64,000 bases of DNA from Ruania albidiflava DSM 18029 (GCF_000421225.1 NZ_ATWL01000013.1:49452-113451); one strand, 5' to 3'. Positions 35,812-45,576 are shown, counted from the first letter of the stretch. Notes: a model not told the origin generated them from the letters alone. Numbers and translations: made by a program.

Positions 35812-36717
35812 GTGGCCTTGCTCAGCCAGTCCACCGAGCACACGTTGGACCGCGCCGCTGGCGCGCTGTGCGGTCTGGCGCTCGGCGACGCCATGGGCCG
35901 GCCGGGTCGTGGCTGGCCGCAGCAACGCATCCGAGGGCACTTCGGCTGGATCACCGACCTGGCCGCTGCTCCAGTGCCGCGGCCCGGGGACGGTCCGGTC
36001 GGCACGATGGGCAGTGCCACCCGGGCAGCGTTCCAGCTGGCGGCGCGATGGCCGCAGCAGCTCCGGCCCCGGGTCCCAGCCCGGCCCGCCCGCGCGGACG
36101 GCACCAGCCTGACCGCGCACCGGCTGCTCCCGGTCGGCATCCCCTGCCGGGAGGACGAGGCGATCGCCGCGAGCATCGTTCGTCTGGCCGGCTCCCGGGC
36201 CACCGCCACCGCCCTGTCCGGTGCCGCGATGGTGGCGGGGATGATCTCCTCCGCCGTGGACGCGCCGGAGGGCTCGACCGACCCGGTGTTCCTGGCTGCG
36301 CACCTGGAGATGGGGATGCGTGCGGCGGAGGCGATCGGTGACCGCGGAGCACCGGACGTGGCACCGTCGGTGCTGGAGCGCTCCCTGCTCGCCCGGGAGA
36401 TCGCTGTACGGGCACCCGACGACCAGACGTTCCTCACCCGCCTCTACGACGTGGTCGGGGTCTCCAAGGCGGCCGCGGAGTCCGTGCCTGCCGCAGTGGG
36501 CCTGCTGGTGCGCGCCGAGGCCGACCCCAGCCGGGCCTGCGTGCTGGCGGCGAACCTGGGCGGGGAGACCTCCCGCATCGGGGCACTGGCCACCGCGATG
36601 GCCGGTGCGGTGCGGGGCCGGGCGGCCATGGTCGAACCGTGGCGCGCGCACGTGGAGCAGGTGAACGAGGTCTGCTCGGTGAGCCTGGCCCAGCAGCTGC
36701 TCGCCCAGCGCAGCTGA
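35812..36717 (+). CDS. ADP-ribosylglycohydrolase-like protein lacking late metal ligands
   Basis: 301 aa with the all-alpha ADP-ribosylglycohydrolase fold. The GALCGLALGDAMG start is normal. The C-terminal metal-binding DTDT, normally within GGDTDTIAAI, is here GGETSRIGAL, so two metal-ligand Asp residues seem to be lost. Known members need two Mg ions to cleave ADP-ribose links, so activity is doubtful unless other residues serve. GTG 35812 is chosen with GGGAGG eight bases before it. Confidence 0.82.
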   Translation: MALLSQSTEHTLDRAAGALCGLALGDAMGRPGRGWPQQRIRGHFGWITDLAAAPVPRPGDGPVGTMGSATRAAFQLAARWPQQLRPRVPARPARADGTSLTAHRLLPVGIPCREDEAIAASIVRLAGSRATATALSGAAMVAGMISSAVDAPEGSTDPVFLAAHLEMGMRAAEAIGDRGAPDVAPSVLERSLLAREIAVRAPDDQTFLTRLYDVVGVSKAAAESVPAAVGLLVRAEADPSRACVLAANLGGETSRIGALATAMAGAVRGRAAMVEPWRAHVEQVNEVCSVSLAQQLLAQRS

Positions 36718-36760
36718 GTCCCGAGCAGGCCGGGGCGGACCGGTCTCGCTCGGTTGCTGG

Positions 36761-39064
36761 TCAGCGCACCTGCGGCACCTCGGAGCGGAACCGGCGCAGC
36801 CGCAGGCTGTTGGTCACCACGAACACCGAGGAGAACGCCATCGCGGCCCCGGCGAGCATCGGGTTGAGCAGCCCGGCGGCGGCCACCGGGATGGCGGCCA
36901 CGTTGTAGGCGAACGCCCAGAACAGGTTGCCCTTGATCGTGCCCAGCGTGCGGCGGGACAGTCGCACAGCGTCCACTGCAGCGCGCAGGTCCCCGCGCAC
37001 CAGGGTGATGTCCCCGGCCTGGATCGCCGCGTCCGTGCCGGTGCCCATCGCCAGGCCGAGGTCGGCGGTGGCCAGGGCGGCGGCGTCGTTCACGCCGTCA
37101 CCGACCATCGCCACCACCTTGCCCCGGGTCTGCAGGTCGCGCACCACGTCCACCTTCTGCTCCGGCAGCACCTCGGCGATGACCTCCTCGATGCCCACCT
37201 CGGCGGCGACCCGCTCGGCGGTGGCACGGTTGTCGCCGGTGAGCAGCACCGGCGACAGGCCGAGCTCGCGGAGCCGGGCGATCGCCGCGGCGGAGGTGTC
37301 CTTGACCGTGTCGCCGACCTCGATCAGCCCCTGCACGGCGCCGTCCCAGCCGACGGCGACCACGGTCAGCCCGCGCTCGTCCGCCTCGGCCTGGGCGCGG
37401 CGGATCGCCGCGTCCTGGGTGTGCTCGGCGAACAGTGCCGGCCGGCCGACGAGCACCTGGGCGCCGTCCACGGTGCCGCGCACACCGCGGCCGGCGAGGT
37501 TCTCGAACTCGGTGACCTGGGCCAGCTCGCCCTGCTCGGCGGCAGCGGCGGCGATCGCGGCGCCGATCGGGTGCTCAGAAGCGTGCTCCACGGCCCCAGC
37601 CCGGCCCAGCACCTCCGCGGCGGTGGTGTGCTCGGCGGGGTGCACCCCGTGGGTGGTCATCGTGCCGGTGGTCACGGTGCCGGTCTTGTCCAGCACCACC
37701 GTGTCGATCCGGCGGGTGGACTCCAGCACCTCCGGCCCGCGGATGAGCACACCCATCTGCGCGCCGCGGCCGGTACCCACCAGCAGGGCGGTGGGGGTGG
37801 CCAGGCCGAGCGCGCACGGGCAGGCGATGATCAGCACCGCCACTGCCGCGGTGAACCCCTCAGCGGCGGGGTGCCCGGTGCCGAGCCAGAAGCCGAGGGT
37901 GCCGAGCGCGACCAGCAGCACGACCGGCACGAAGATGCCAGAGATCCGGTCGGCGAGCCGCTGCACCTGCGCCTTGCCGTTCTGCGCCTCCTCCACCAGG
38001 GCGGCCATCTGCGCGAGCTGGGTGTCCCCGCCCACCTGGGTGGCACGCACCACGATCCGCCCGCCCTGGTTCAGCGAGGCGCCCACCACCCGGTCGCCCT
38101 CGGCCACCTCCACCGGCACCGACTCGCCGGTGAGCATGGACTCATCGACGGCGGAGGCTCCGCTGGTCACGATCCCGTCCGTGGCGATCTTCTCCCCCGG
38201 GCGGACCACGAACTCGTCGCCCACCACCAGCTCGCTGGCCGGGCGGCGCACCTCCACCGTGCCGTGCAGCAGGGTGACGTCCTTGGCGCCCAGGTCGAGC
38301 AGCGCGCGCAGTGCGTCCCCGGCGCGCCGCCGGGCACGCAGCTCGAAGTACCGGCCGAGCAGGATGAACGTGGTCACCCCGGCGGCGACCTCGAGGTAGA
38401 TGTTCGCAGCGGCGTCCCCGCGGGCGATGGTGAAGGTGAACTCGTGCCGCATCCCGGGCATCCCCGCCGTGCCGAGGAACAGGGCGTACAGCGACCAGCC
38501 GAGGGCGGCGAGGGTGCCGATGGAGATCAGCGTGTCCATCGTGGCGGCCCCGTGGCGCAGGTTGGTCCAGGCGGCGCGGTGGAACGGCCACGCACCCCAG
38601 ACCACCACCGGAGCGGCCAGGGTCAGGGACAGCCACTGCCAGTAGGTGAACTGCAGCGGGGGGACCATGGCCAGCAGGATCACCGGCACCGACAGCACCG
38701 CCGAGACCAGGGTACGGCGCCGGAGCAGGTCGAGCTCGGCAGCCCGGGCCGCATCGGCGGCGTCTGCCGCCGGGGTGAGGTCCTGCTCGCCACCGCGAGC
38801 TGCGCCGTCGGGCTCGGCCGGGGTGAGCGGCTGGGCGGTGTACCCGGCCTGCTCCACGGCGGTGACCAGCTCGGCGACGGTCACCGACTGCGGGACCAGC
38901 ACCCGCGCCTTCTCGGTGGCGTAGTTGACGGTGGCCACCGCCCCGTCGAGCCTGTTCAGCTTCTTCTCCACCCGCGCAGCGCAGGAAGCACAGGTCATCC
39001 CGCCGACGGCGAGGTCGATGCGCTGCTGGTCCTCAGCCGTCGTCCCGGTGGATACCTCGACCAT
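36761..39064 (-). CDS. copA: Copper-translocating P-type ATPase
   Basis: 767-aa heavy-metal exporter. One N-terminal heavy-metal domain has MTCASCAAR (about residues 23-31). The membrane part has CPC (IIACPCALG) in helix 6, phosphorylation loop DKTGT, TGES actuator loop, SEHPIG, and [10 protein letters not shown] hinge. The CPC motif points to Cu+ (or Ag+). Length is normal. Two ATACC/GGTAT palindromes like CsoR sites lie in the 206-bp gap upstream. No copZ or csoR gene is in the window. Confidence 0.93.
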   Translation of the reverse strand: MVEVSTGTTAEDQQRIDLAVGGMTCASCAARVEKKLNRLDGAVATVNYATEKARVLVPQSVTVAELVTAVEQAGYTAQPLTPAEPDGAARGGEQDLTPAADAADAARAAELDLLRRRTLVSAVLSVPVILLAMVPPLQFTYWQWLSLTLAAPVVVWGAWPFHRAAWTNLRHGAATMDTLISIGTLAALGWSLYALFLGTAGMPGMRHEFTFTIARGDAAANIYLEVAAGVTTFILLGRYFELRARRRAGDALRALLDLGAKDVTLLHGTVEVRRPASELVVGDEFVVRPGEKIATDGIVTSGASAVDESMLTGESVPVEVAEGDRVVGASLNQGGRIVVRATQVGGDTQLAQMAALVEEAQNGKAQVQRLADRISGIFVPVVLLVALGTLGFWLGTGHPAAEGFTAAVAVLIIACPCALGLATPTALLVGTGRGAQMGVLIRGPEVLESTRRIDTVVLDKTGTVTTGTMTTHGVHPAEHTTAAEVLGRAGAVEHASEHPIGAAIAAAAAEQGELAQVTEFENLAGRGVRGTVDGAQVLVGRPALFAEHTQDAAIRRAQAEADERGLTVVAVGWDGAVQGLIEVGDTVKDTSAAAIARLRELGLSPVLLTGDNRATAERVAAEVGIEEVIAEVLPEQKVDVVRDLQTRGKVVAMVGDGVNDAAALATADLGLAMGTGTDAAIQAGDITLVRGDLRAAVDAVRLSRRTLGTIKGNLFWAFAYNVAAIPVAAAGLLNPMLAGAAMAFSSVFVVTNSLRLRRFRSEVPQVR

Positions 39065-39126
39065 CTCGATCCCTTCGTTCCTCCTGCTGCGGGCCGGCGC
39101 CTCTCGCGCTGACCCACGCTCACACC

Positions 39127-39147
39127 ATATACCTCATGGGGGTATAT
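39127..39147. promoter_or_regulatory. CsoR-like operator site 1
   Basis: ATATACC, seven bases, then GGTATAT: a 7+7 palindrome containing the run of Gs typical of copper-sensing CsoR sites. It overlaps the likely -10 region of copA (TATATGG on the minus strand). Confidence 0.65.
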
Positions 39148-39162
39148 CGGCGCGCCTACTGT

Positions 39163-39179
39163 ATACCCCTGCCGGGTAT
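39163..39179. promoter_or_regulatory. CsoR-like operator site 2
   Basis: ATACCC, five bases, then GGGTAT. The second palindrome lies 15 bases past site 1, giving a paired arrangement in the copA-ald gap. Confidence 0.65.
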
Positions 39180-39270
39180 GGAGGCAACGGCTGGGCCCGC
39201 GCGCAGCCGGGTGCGCGTGCCACACTGAGCCGTCGGCCACCGGCCGGCCGATGAACGTGAAGGAGAACCA

Positions 39271-40371
39271 GTGCGCGTCGGGATCCCCACCGAGGTGAAG
39301 AACAACGAGTACCGGGTGGCGGCGACCCCCGCGGGAGTGCACGAGCTGGTCACCAGCGGCCACCAGGTGCGGGTGCAGGCCGGCGCCGGGGCCGGGTCCG
39401 CCTTCACCGACGCCGTCTACGCCGACGCCGGCGCCGAGGTGGTCGCCACGGCCGAGGAGGTGTGGCCGTGGGCCGAGCTGGTGCTCAAGGTCAAGGAGCC
39501 CGAGCCCGAGGAGTACTCCTTCCTGCGCCCGGACCTGGTGCTGCTGACCTACCTGCACCTGGCGGCCGACGCCGGCCTCACCCGTGCGCTGCTGGACTCT
39601 GGGGTGACCGCGATCGCCTACGAGACGGTGCAGCCGGAGGGCGGCGGGCTGCCGCTGCTGGCACCGATGAGCGAGATCGCTGGGCGCCTGGCGGTGCAGG
39701 TGGGCGCCTACCACCTGATGAGGCCGCACCATGGCCGCGGCCAGCTGCTCGGCGGGGTGCCCGGCGCACCGCGCGGGAACGTGCTCGTGCTCGGCGGCGG
39801 AGTGGCCGGGGAGCAGGCGGCACGGGTGGCGGTGGGGATGCAGGCGAACGTGACCATCCTGGACGTGTCGCTGCCGCGGCTGCGGATGCTGGACGAGCGG
39901 TTCGGCAACCGGGTGGCCACGGCCCGGTCCAGCCCGTACGTGGTGGCAGAGCAGGTGCGGGAGGCGGACCTGGTGATCGGCGCCGTGCTCATCCCGGGCG
40001 CGCAGACCCCGCGGCTGGTCACCGAGGAGATGTCCGCGGCGATGCGGCCGGGATCGGTGCTGGTGGACATCGCGATCGACCAGGGCGGCTGCTTCGCCTG
40101 CTCCCGTCCGACCACCCACGACGAACCGGTCTTCCAGGTGGGCCCGAGCCTGTACTACTGCGTGACGAACATGCCCGGGGCGGTGCCGGTGACCGCGACA
40201 GTGGCGCTGACCAACGCCACCCTGCCCTACGCGCTGGCGATCGCCGACGCCGGCTGGCAGCAGGCGGCGGCGCAGGACGTGGCGCTGGCCCGAGGGGTGA
40301 ACGTCACCGGTGGGCGGCTGGTGAACGCCGCCGTGGCGCAGGCGCACGGCCTGGAGGCCGAAGAGCTGTAG
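39271..40371 (+). CDS. ald: Alanine dehydrogenase
   Basis: 366-aa NAD-dependent enzyme interconverting alanine and pyruvate plus ammonia. It has the RVGIPTEVKNNEYRVAATPAGV start, catalytic KVKEP (Lys) and LTYLHLA (His), the Rossmann loop GNVLVLGGGVAGEQAARVA, and VDIAIDQGGC. Length is normal. GTG 39271 lies behind GAAGGAG. It converges with the pectinase operon, 15 bases apart. Confidence 0.96.
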   Translation: MRVGIPTEVKNNEYRVAATPAGVHELVTSGHQVRVQAGAGAGSAFTDAVYADAGAEVVATAEEVWPWAELVLKVKEPEPEEYSFLRPDLVLLTYLHLAADAGLTRALLDSGVTAIAYETVQPEGGGLPLLAPMSEIAGRLAVQVGAYHLMRPHHGRGQLLGGVPGAPRGNVLVLGGGVAGEQAARVAVGMQANVTILDVSLPRLRMLDERFGNRVATARSSPYVVAEQVREADLVIGAVLIPGAQTPRLVTEEMSAAMRPGSVLVDIAIDQGGCFACSRPTTHDEPVFQVGPSLYYCVTNMPGAVPVTATVALTNATLPYALAIADAGWQQAAAQDVALARGVNVTGGRLVNAAVAQAHGLEAEEL

Positions 40372-40386
40372 GCCCCGGTGGAGCAG

Positions 40387-42423
40387 TCAGCGCCACGGGG
40401 CCCAGCCGTCCGACCCGGCCAGGTAGGCCTCCCGGGTGACCTGCTCGGCCTCCTCCTCGCTCAGCTGCGGACGACCCTCGCCGGACTCTGCTCCCGGTCC
40501 GGTGTTGGCGTACTCGTAGAACTCCGCGTCCTCCCAGGGCCACCCGCTCATGTCGGTCCAGGCCGGGGTGGCGATGTGCGCACCGAGCCAGGAGTCGCGG
40601 ACCACCACGGCTGGGTCGGTGTCCGGAGCACTGCTCGGGTGCCAGGGGCGGCCGAGGTAGACGGTGCCGGCCTCCGCCTCGGAGGTGAACCGGCAGTCCA
40701 GGAACAGGAACCCAGCCGAGTCCTTGGGTGTGGCCGCGGCCGTGACGTACCCGTTCACCTCAGCCTGCCGGTCCAGGGAGTGGATCTCGGAGCCCTCGGC
40801 CACCAGCGTGCCCGGGCCGTAGATGAAGTCGACGTCCCCGGCCACGAAGCTGTCCCGCAGGTAGACCCGGGAGGCGGCGTCGTCGGAGGAGTCGACCAGG
40901 TAGGTGTCCTGGTTGCCGAGCAGGCGGACGTCGTCCAGGACGATCCGGTCGCCGGCGGTGCGCAGCGCGAGCGCCTGGGACGGGCCGGACTCCTCCTCGT
41001 CGTAGGCGTTCTCCACCGTCAGGTCGGCCAGGGTGATGTCATCGGCGAGCAACGACAGCACCGGCGACCCGGTGTGACCGAACGTGCCGCCGTAGAACTT
41101 CTCCTGGCCTGCGGCGAGGTCGTAGGTGAGCACGACGTCCTCGGCGTCGCCGCTCTCCCCGCGGATGGTCAGGTTGTCCGCACCGGGCCAGACCCGGACC
41201 ACCTCGCGGTAGGTCCCAGGGGCCACGACGATCGTGACCGGATGGTCGGCCCGGCTTGCGGCGCCTACTGCTGCGGAGATGCTCCCGTAGTCACCGGTGC
41301 CGTCCAGGGCGACGCGCACGGTGCCCGGAACGTGCTCGGTGCGCAGCAGCGGGCCCGCGCTGCGGGTGACCAGGCGCTCCACCTGTTCCACCGGGTCGGC
41401 CGTGTACTGGTAGTGCTCGAGAGGCTCGACAGTGCTGCCACTCGCGTCCCGCCGTCCGCGCACGTTCTCGAACTGGTTGTCCCGGGCCTCGATCCGCGAG
41501 TCCGGGCCCTTCTCCACCAACGGGTCCTCGGCGTTGCGGTAGACGCTGGACTCCACCAGCAGCTGTGATCCGCCGCGCGCCATCGTGCCGTACTGGCCGA
41601 CGCCGTCGAAGAGATTGTTGTACAGGTGGCCGGCGGCGACGTTGTCGATGCTTCCGTTCCGTTGGTAGGTGTTCGTGACCCAGTTGTGGTGCATCGTGAT
41701 CGTGGTGAGGACGTTGTCGGTCCAGCCCACTCCGATCGCCTTGTTGTGGTCCCGGAAGATGTTCCAGGAGAGCGTGACGTTGGTGGAGTCCTTGCGCACG
41801 TCCACCAGCCCGTCGCCCAACCGGGCGAACTCGTTGTGGTCGATCCACACGTGGGTCGAGGTGTCGACGCGGATCCCGTCGTTGTCGTTCTCTTCGCTCT
41901 TTCCGTCCCAGTCGCCGGGGATGTAGGAGTCCCGGAAGGTCAGGTTCCGGACGATCACGTTCTCCACGGTGTCCAGGCGCAGGCCGCCACCGACCAGCTC
42001 GCCGCTGCGACCGACTCCGACGATCGTGGTGTCCGAGGAGACGTCGATCATCGAACCGAACGGGTCCACCTGGATGCTGCCGAGCACCAGGATCGTCACC
42101 GGTCCCGACCTCGCCGCGTACCGAGCGAGGGACTCGGAGTCCCATGCGACCACGATCGGCCCACCGGCACCTCCGGTGGTCCCGTGCGGCAGGTCTGCGG
42201 TGGGCTCGGCGGCAAAACCGGTCGCGACCGGGGACCAGATCGGACCGTCCGCGGTGGTGAGTCCGGGAACCTGCATCCGGTCCAGCAGTGCCTCACCTTC
42301 GGCGTGCACCTCGGCCTCGTCCGCCGGCCGCTGGTCGTCCGCCGTGGCGGCCGTCGTCCCGGCGAGCAGTGTGCTCACCGCGACGGCCGCACCGAGCAGA
42401 ATGCGTCGTGCTGTGCCTCTCAT
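40387..42423 (-). CDS. Secreted pectate lyase-pectinesterase fusion
   Basis: 678 aa. Signal peptide (1-29), then a PL1 parallel beta-helix (about 70-330; VNVIVRNLTFRDSYIP-like coil, HVWIDHNEFARLGDGLVDV) and a CE8 pectinesterase domain (about 360-650; SQALALRTAGDR, GNQDTYLVD, GDVDFIYGPG with the catalytic Asp, YLGRPWHP with the substrate-binding Arg). The CE8 core looks intact. In the PL1 part the usual catalytic RxPxxR appears as RNGSID, so the second Arg is lost. It should demethylate pectin and act on the polymer outside the cell. It lies 26 bases downstream of a second PL1 gene. Confidence 0.92.
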   Translation of the reverse strand: MRGTARRILLGAAVAVSTLLAGTTAATADDQRPADEAEVHAEGEALLDRMQVPGLTTADGPIWSPVATGFAAEPTADLPHGTTGGAGGPIVVAWDSESLARYAARSGPVTILVLGSIQVDPFGSMIDVSSDTTIVGVGRSGELVGGGLRLDTVENVIVRNLTFRDSYIPGDWDGKSEENDNDGIRVDTSTHVWIDHNEFARLGDGLVDVRKDSTNVTLSWNIFRDHNKAIGVGWTDNVLTTITMHHNWVTNTYQRNGSIDNVAAGHLYNNLFDGVGQYGTMARGGSQLLVESSVYRNAEDPLVEKGPDSRIEARDNQFENVRGRRDASGSTVEPLEHYQYTADPVEQVERLVTRSAGPLLRTEHVPGTVRVALDGTGDYGSISAAVGAASRADHPVTIVVAPGTYREVVRVWPGADNLTIRGESGDAEDVVLTYDLAAGQEKFYGGTFGHTGSPVLSLLADDITLADLTVENAYDEEESGPSQALALRTAGDRIVLDDVRLLGNQDTYLVDSSDDAASRVYLRDSFVAGDVDFIYGPGTLVAEGSEIHSLDRQAEVNGYVTAAATPKDSAGFLFLDCRFTSEAEAGTVYLGRPWHPSSAPDTDPAVVVRDSWLGAHIATPAWTDMSGWPWEDAEFYEYANTGPGAESGEGRPQLSEEEAEQVTREAYLAGSDGWAPWR

Positions 42424-42449
42424 GCGTGTCCTTCCATAGTTGGGGTGGC

Positions 42450-43835
42450 TCAGTCGAACCATCGGTGCACCGCGCCTGGGCCGGCCGCGAGGGTGACCAC
42501 GGCACTCGCCCGGGGAGCGCTCTGGGTCTGCAGGTGGGGACCCCTGGCGCCCTCGACCTCGTCGCTGAGCACCGCGTCCGGATGGGCGGCGTTGTGAGCG
42601 GCGAGGATGTCGGTGGGGTGGCCGTTCACCCAGTTGCCCTCGGCGCTGATGCCGGTGCCACCCCAGTTGCGGATGATCTGGCCCGCAGCCGCGCCGTCGG
42701 CGAGCTCGAACCAGTTGCCCGTGGCGTAGATGCTGGACTCCACGCCCACGCCCACGGAGTAGTGGTAGCGCTCGGTGTCGAGCACCCGGTAGACGTTGTT
42801 GTAGACGTTCACCTGCCCGAAGCGCACCCGCGGGGACCGCTGCAGGGTGTCGATGAACTCGTTGTGGTGCATGGTGACGCGCAACCTGCCCCGGTCCCCC
42901 ACGGCGTCGTCGCCGTTCCCCCACAGCAGCGACTTGTCATGGTCCATGAACCGGCTCCAGGAGATGGTCACCAGGTCCGCCTGGCGCACCACGTCCAGCA
43001 GCCCGTCGTGCCGGAGGAACTGCTCACCGAAGTACTCCGGCTGCTCGGCATCGTGGGTGTCGCCGTCGTCCAGGGTGACGTGGTTGATCCACACATGAGT
43101 GGAGCCGGAGACCACGACGTTGTCCCACTCGGTCTTCCAGGTGTCCCCGTTCCAGCCGGGGAAGCAGTCGTAGGCGTCCGAGACGGTGAGGTTGCGCAGG
43201 ATCACGTTGTCCACCTCGGAGATGCTCAGGGTGAAACCAGTGAGCGTGACGTCCCCGACGCCGACGATCGTGGTGTTCGAACCGACGTTGGCACTGATCT
43301 GCTCACGCTGCGCCTCCCGGGAGGCGGTGCGCGCATCCTCCAGCGGCCCTTCTGCCGGTCCTTCCCAGTGCGCCGGGTCGAACGCGTCCAGGTAGGCCTC
43401 GAGGGTGTACCCGTCGCGGGCGTACTCCTCGCAGGCGATCGGCGTGCCGTCCGGCCGGGTGTTGGCGTCGATGTCGGCCATCACTCGCACGATCGTGGGC
43501 TCGTCACCCGCGACGGCTGCGACGAGCTCGTCGCGGGTGCTGACCTCGATCACCCGGTCCGGTTCGGCGTCAGCACCACCGGTGGTCCCGGTGCCGAGCG
43601 AGGCCCAGCCGTCACCGGTGGGCAGGACCTCTCGGTCCAGCACCCGGTGGGCGCTGCGCCGGTCGGTCTGGTCGGGACTGTGCCCGCCGGCGGGCTCGCC
43701 GGTAGCAGCAGCACTCCCTGCGCTGCCACCCACCAGCAGGGCGGCGGCCAGGGCGAGCCCGATCGCTCGGCGGGTTCTCGGCGGGCTCAGCGCAGCAGAG
43801 CCGGCAGGAACGCTGACAGCAGACGGATGTGGCAC
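42450..43835 (-). CDS. Secreted pectate lyase, PL1 family
   Basis: 461 aa, cleaving polygalacturonate by beta-elimination outside the cell. An Arg-led signal peptide (TRRAIGLALAAALLVGGSAG) precedes the parallel beta-helix (VDNVILRNLTVSDAYDCFPGW, HVWINHVTLDDGDTHD). The catalytic stretch RSPRVRFGQVNVYNN keeps RxPxxR. GTG 43835 is chosen because it places the signal near the start; longer in-frame versions to 43991 lack a clear ribosome site. First gene of a two-gene pectin operon; a LacI-type site lies 110 bases upstream. Confidence 0.9.
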   Translation of the reverse strand: MPHPSAVSVPAGSAALSPPRTRRAIGLALAAALLVGGSAGSAAATGEPAGGHSPDQTDRRSAHRVLDREVLPTGDGWASLGTGTTGGADAEPDRVIEVSTRDELVAAVAGDEPTIVRVMADIDANTRPDGTPIACEEYARDGYTLEAYLDAFDPAHWEGPAEGPLEDARTASREAQREQISANVGSNTTIVGVGDVTLTGFTLSISEVDNVILRNLTVSDAYDCFPGWNGDTWKTEWDNVVVSGSTHVWINHVTLDDGDTHDAEQPEYFGEQFLRHDGLLDVVRQADLVTISWSRFMDHDKSLLWGNGDDAVGDRGRLRVTMHHNEFIDTLQRSPRVRFGQVNVYNNVYRVLDTERYHYSVGVGVESSIYATGNWFELADGAAAGQIIRNWGGTGISAEGNWVNGHPTDILAAHNAAHPDAVLSDEVEGARGPHLQTQSAPRASAVVTLAAGPGAVHRWFD

Positions 43836-44180
43836 GGCTGTGTGCTCTTCTCTGGGGTCCGGGCCGTTGGCCCATGCAGGGAGTCCCCCGCCGCTCTCCC
43901 CGTCGAGCGGGCTCCACTGCCGCGGTCTGCGACCGGTCAACCCCGGTAACCGGTTTCCAACGACCCTAGCGATGCACGGCGATCGCGTCAATAGTTGCGC
44001 GGCGAGAGAAATGCTCCCGGGCCTGGAACCTCAGTGATGGCGCCAATCATGCGCGGTTCGGCGTAGCAGTCACGACGGTCAGATGGCGAGAAACCGATTC
44101 ATCGACGTCGCCGATGATTCGGCGCGGTCGGGTCGGGGACACGCTCTGCCCCTCACCTGTGGGCCAGGTCCCACCATGGA
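43836..44180. other. Gap between pectate lyase and CDF genes
   Basis: A 345-base non-coding stretch upstream of the pectin operon and 3' of the CDF gene. It contains the operator-like site at 43945. A weak inverted repeat lies at about 44096-44120. I see no gene or other structure in it. Confidence 0.5.
43945..43958. promoter_or_regulatory. LacI-type operator upstream of pectin operon
   Basis: GGTAACCGGTTTCC is a near-perfect palindrome centred on AACCGGTT, a form seen for LacI-family regulators of sugar-polymer genes. It lies 110 bases upstream of the pectate lyase start. No regulator gene is adjacent. Confidence 0.5.
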
Positions 44181-45122
44181 TCAGTTGTGCACGGCGCGTT
44201 CGTGCCGCACATGCCCGACCGGTTCGATCTGGAAGGTGCAGTGCGCCACGTCGAAGTGACCATCCAGGCACGCATCGAGGGCATCGAGGATCTGGCAGCT
44301 GTACTCATAGTCCACCTTGTCACCGTCGACCACCACGTGCGCAGAGAGCACCGGCACGCCGGAGGTGATGGTCCAGGCGTGCAGGTCGTGCACCTCCACC
44401 ACGCCGGGGATACCGATGATGTGCTCGCGCACCTGCGCCAGGTCCACGTTCTTCGGCGTGGACTCCAGCAGCACGTCTGCCACGTCCTTGAGCAACGAGA
44501 TCGCGCGCGGCAGGATGAGGAGCCCGATCGCGAAGGAAGCGAGCGCGTCCGCGCGCACCCAGCCGGTGGTCATGATCACCACGGCAGCCACGATCACCGC
44601 CACCGAGCCGACCAGGTCGCCGAACACCTCCAGGTAGGCACCGCGCATGTTCAGGCTCTCTCCGCACGCCCGGGCGAGGATGGCGAGCGAGACCAGGTTG
44701 GCGAGCGCGCCGAGAACGGCGGCGCCGAGCATGATCCCGGACTCCACCTCGGGTTCAGCGCCCCAGCGCAGGAACGCCTCCCGGATCACCAGCACGCCCA
44801 CGGCGCACAGCACGGTGGCGTTGGCCAGTGCGGCCAGGATCTCCGCCCGCTGCCAGCCGAAGGTGCGGGTGTCGGTGGCGGGCCGGGCGGCCAGGGTGGC
44901 CGCGAGCAGCGCGATCGCCACCCCAGCGGAGTCGGTGAGCATGTGCCCGGCGTCGGCGAGCAGCGACAGCGACCCGGAGATCCACGCACCGATCGCCTGG
45001 ATCAGCATCACCGACAGAGTGATGCACAGCACGGCGATGAGCTTGTTCCGGTTCGCACCGGTGGCGGTCACCGAGTGGTCGTGACCGCGAGAGTGTTCAT
45101 GGGCAGGGGGCTGCCTACTCAT
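44181..45122 (-). CDS. Cation diffusion facilitator, zinc/cadmium/cobalt type
   Basis: 313 aa, six helices and a cytosolic C-terminal domain. Helix 2 has HMLTD, and helix 5 has EVFGD, where His is replaced by Glu, so the transport site would be H-D/E-D rather than H-D/H-D. This variant is seen in other actinobacterial members. The His-rich N-terminus (HEHSRGHDHS) probably binds zinc. Exports divalent metal in exchange for protons. ATG 45122 is used. Confidence 0.92.
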   Translation of the reverse strand: MSRQPPAHEHSRGHDHSVTATGANRNKLIAVLCITLSVMLIQAIGAWISGSLSLLADAGHMLTDSAGVAIALLAATLAARPATDTRTFGWQRAEILAALANATVLCAVGVLVIREAFLRWGAEPEVESGIMLGAAVLGALANLVSLAILARACGESLNMRGAYLEVFGDLVGSVAVIVAAVVIMTTGWVRADALASFAIGLLILPRAISLLKDVADVLLESTPKNVDLAQVREHIIGIPGVVEVHDLHAWTITSGVPVLSAHVVVDGDKVDYEYSCQILDALDACLDGHFDVAHCTFQIEPVGHVRHERAVHN

Positions 45123-45471
45123 CTCCGTCCTCTCTACACGCCGTACCGACAGGGCGTGTCAGGCCCACTCTCCCCCACCCGGGGAGCAGAAGTCACTCCG
45201 GGCCCAACGCGCTGCAGACGGCGGAGCTCCCCTTGGGGAGCACATCTCACCACAGCTCGGGGTGGGCGGGGCAGCGAGCGCCAGTGGACGGAGGGCTGCG
45301 GCGGCGGGGCCGTGCACACCCCGCCGCCGCGCCGGCCCCCGGCCGACGCCCGCCGGCCGGTCCGCCTGTGCCTGACGGACCGACCTTGGGCGACGTCTCG
45401 ACCTGAGCATCATCTCCGGTCCAGTACCCCCCTGCGGCACTGCGACCTTCGACGGCACTCGGCCGTACTGC

Positions 45472-45494
45472 ATCAAGTCACCAGGTGGCTTGAT
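45472..45494. promoter_or_regulatory. Orphan palindrome
   Basis: Arms ATCAAGTCACC and GGTGGCTTGAT flank one base; only one position mismatches. It fits a dimeric regulator site or a small hairpin. No factor recognised. Confidence 0.4.
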
Positions 45495-45539
45495 ATGAGG
45501 TACGACCCAGTGGACCGTCGAACGTCACGCGACTATTAC

Positions 45540-45555
45540 TGTGATCTGGATCACA
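45540..45555. promoter_or_regulatory. CRP/GlxR-like binding site
   Basis: TGTGATCTGGATCACA is an exact TGTGA-N6-TCACA palindrome. It lies 22 bases past the stop of the sigma-factor fusion and 418 bases upstream of the CDF start, so its target is unclear. Confidence 0.6.
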
Positions 45556-45576
45556 TAGTTGTGAGCTGTTGGCGTT

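Larger units (their letters stand above)
45123..45576. other. 454-base intergenic region upstream of the CDF gene
   Basis: Non-coding and more AT-rich towards 45480-45570. It holds an 11+11 palindrome at 45472, a CRP-like site at 45540, and no supported gene. Only the last few bases before 45122 form the CDF ribosome-binding region (GAGGACGGAG). Confidence 0.6.

Noticed and set aside
44096..44120. Inverted repeat as a CDF terminator
   Set aside because: The arms are short with a mismatch and lie ~60 bases past the stop; too weak.
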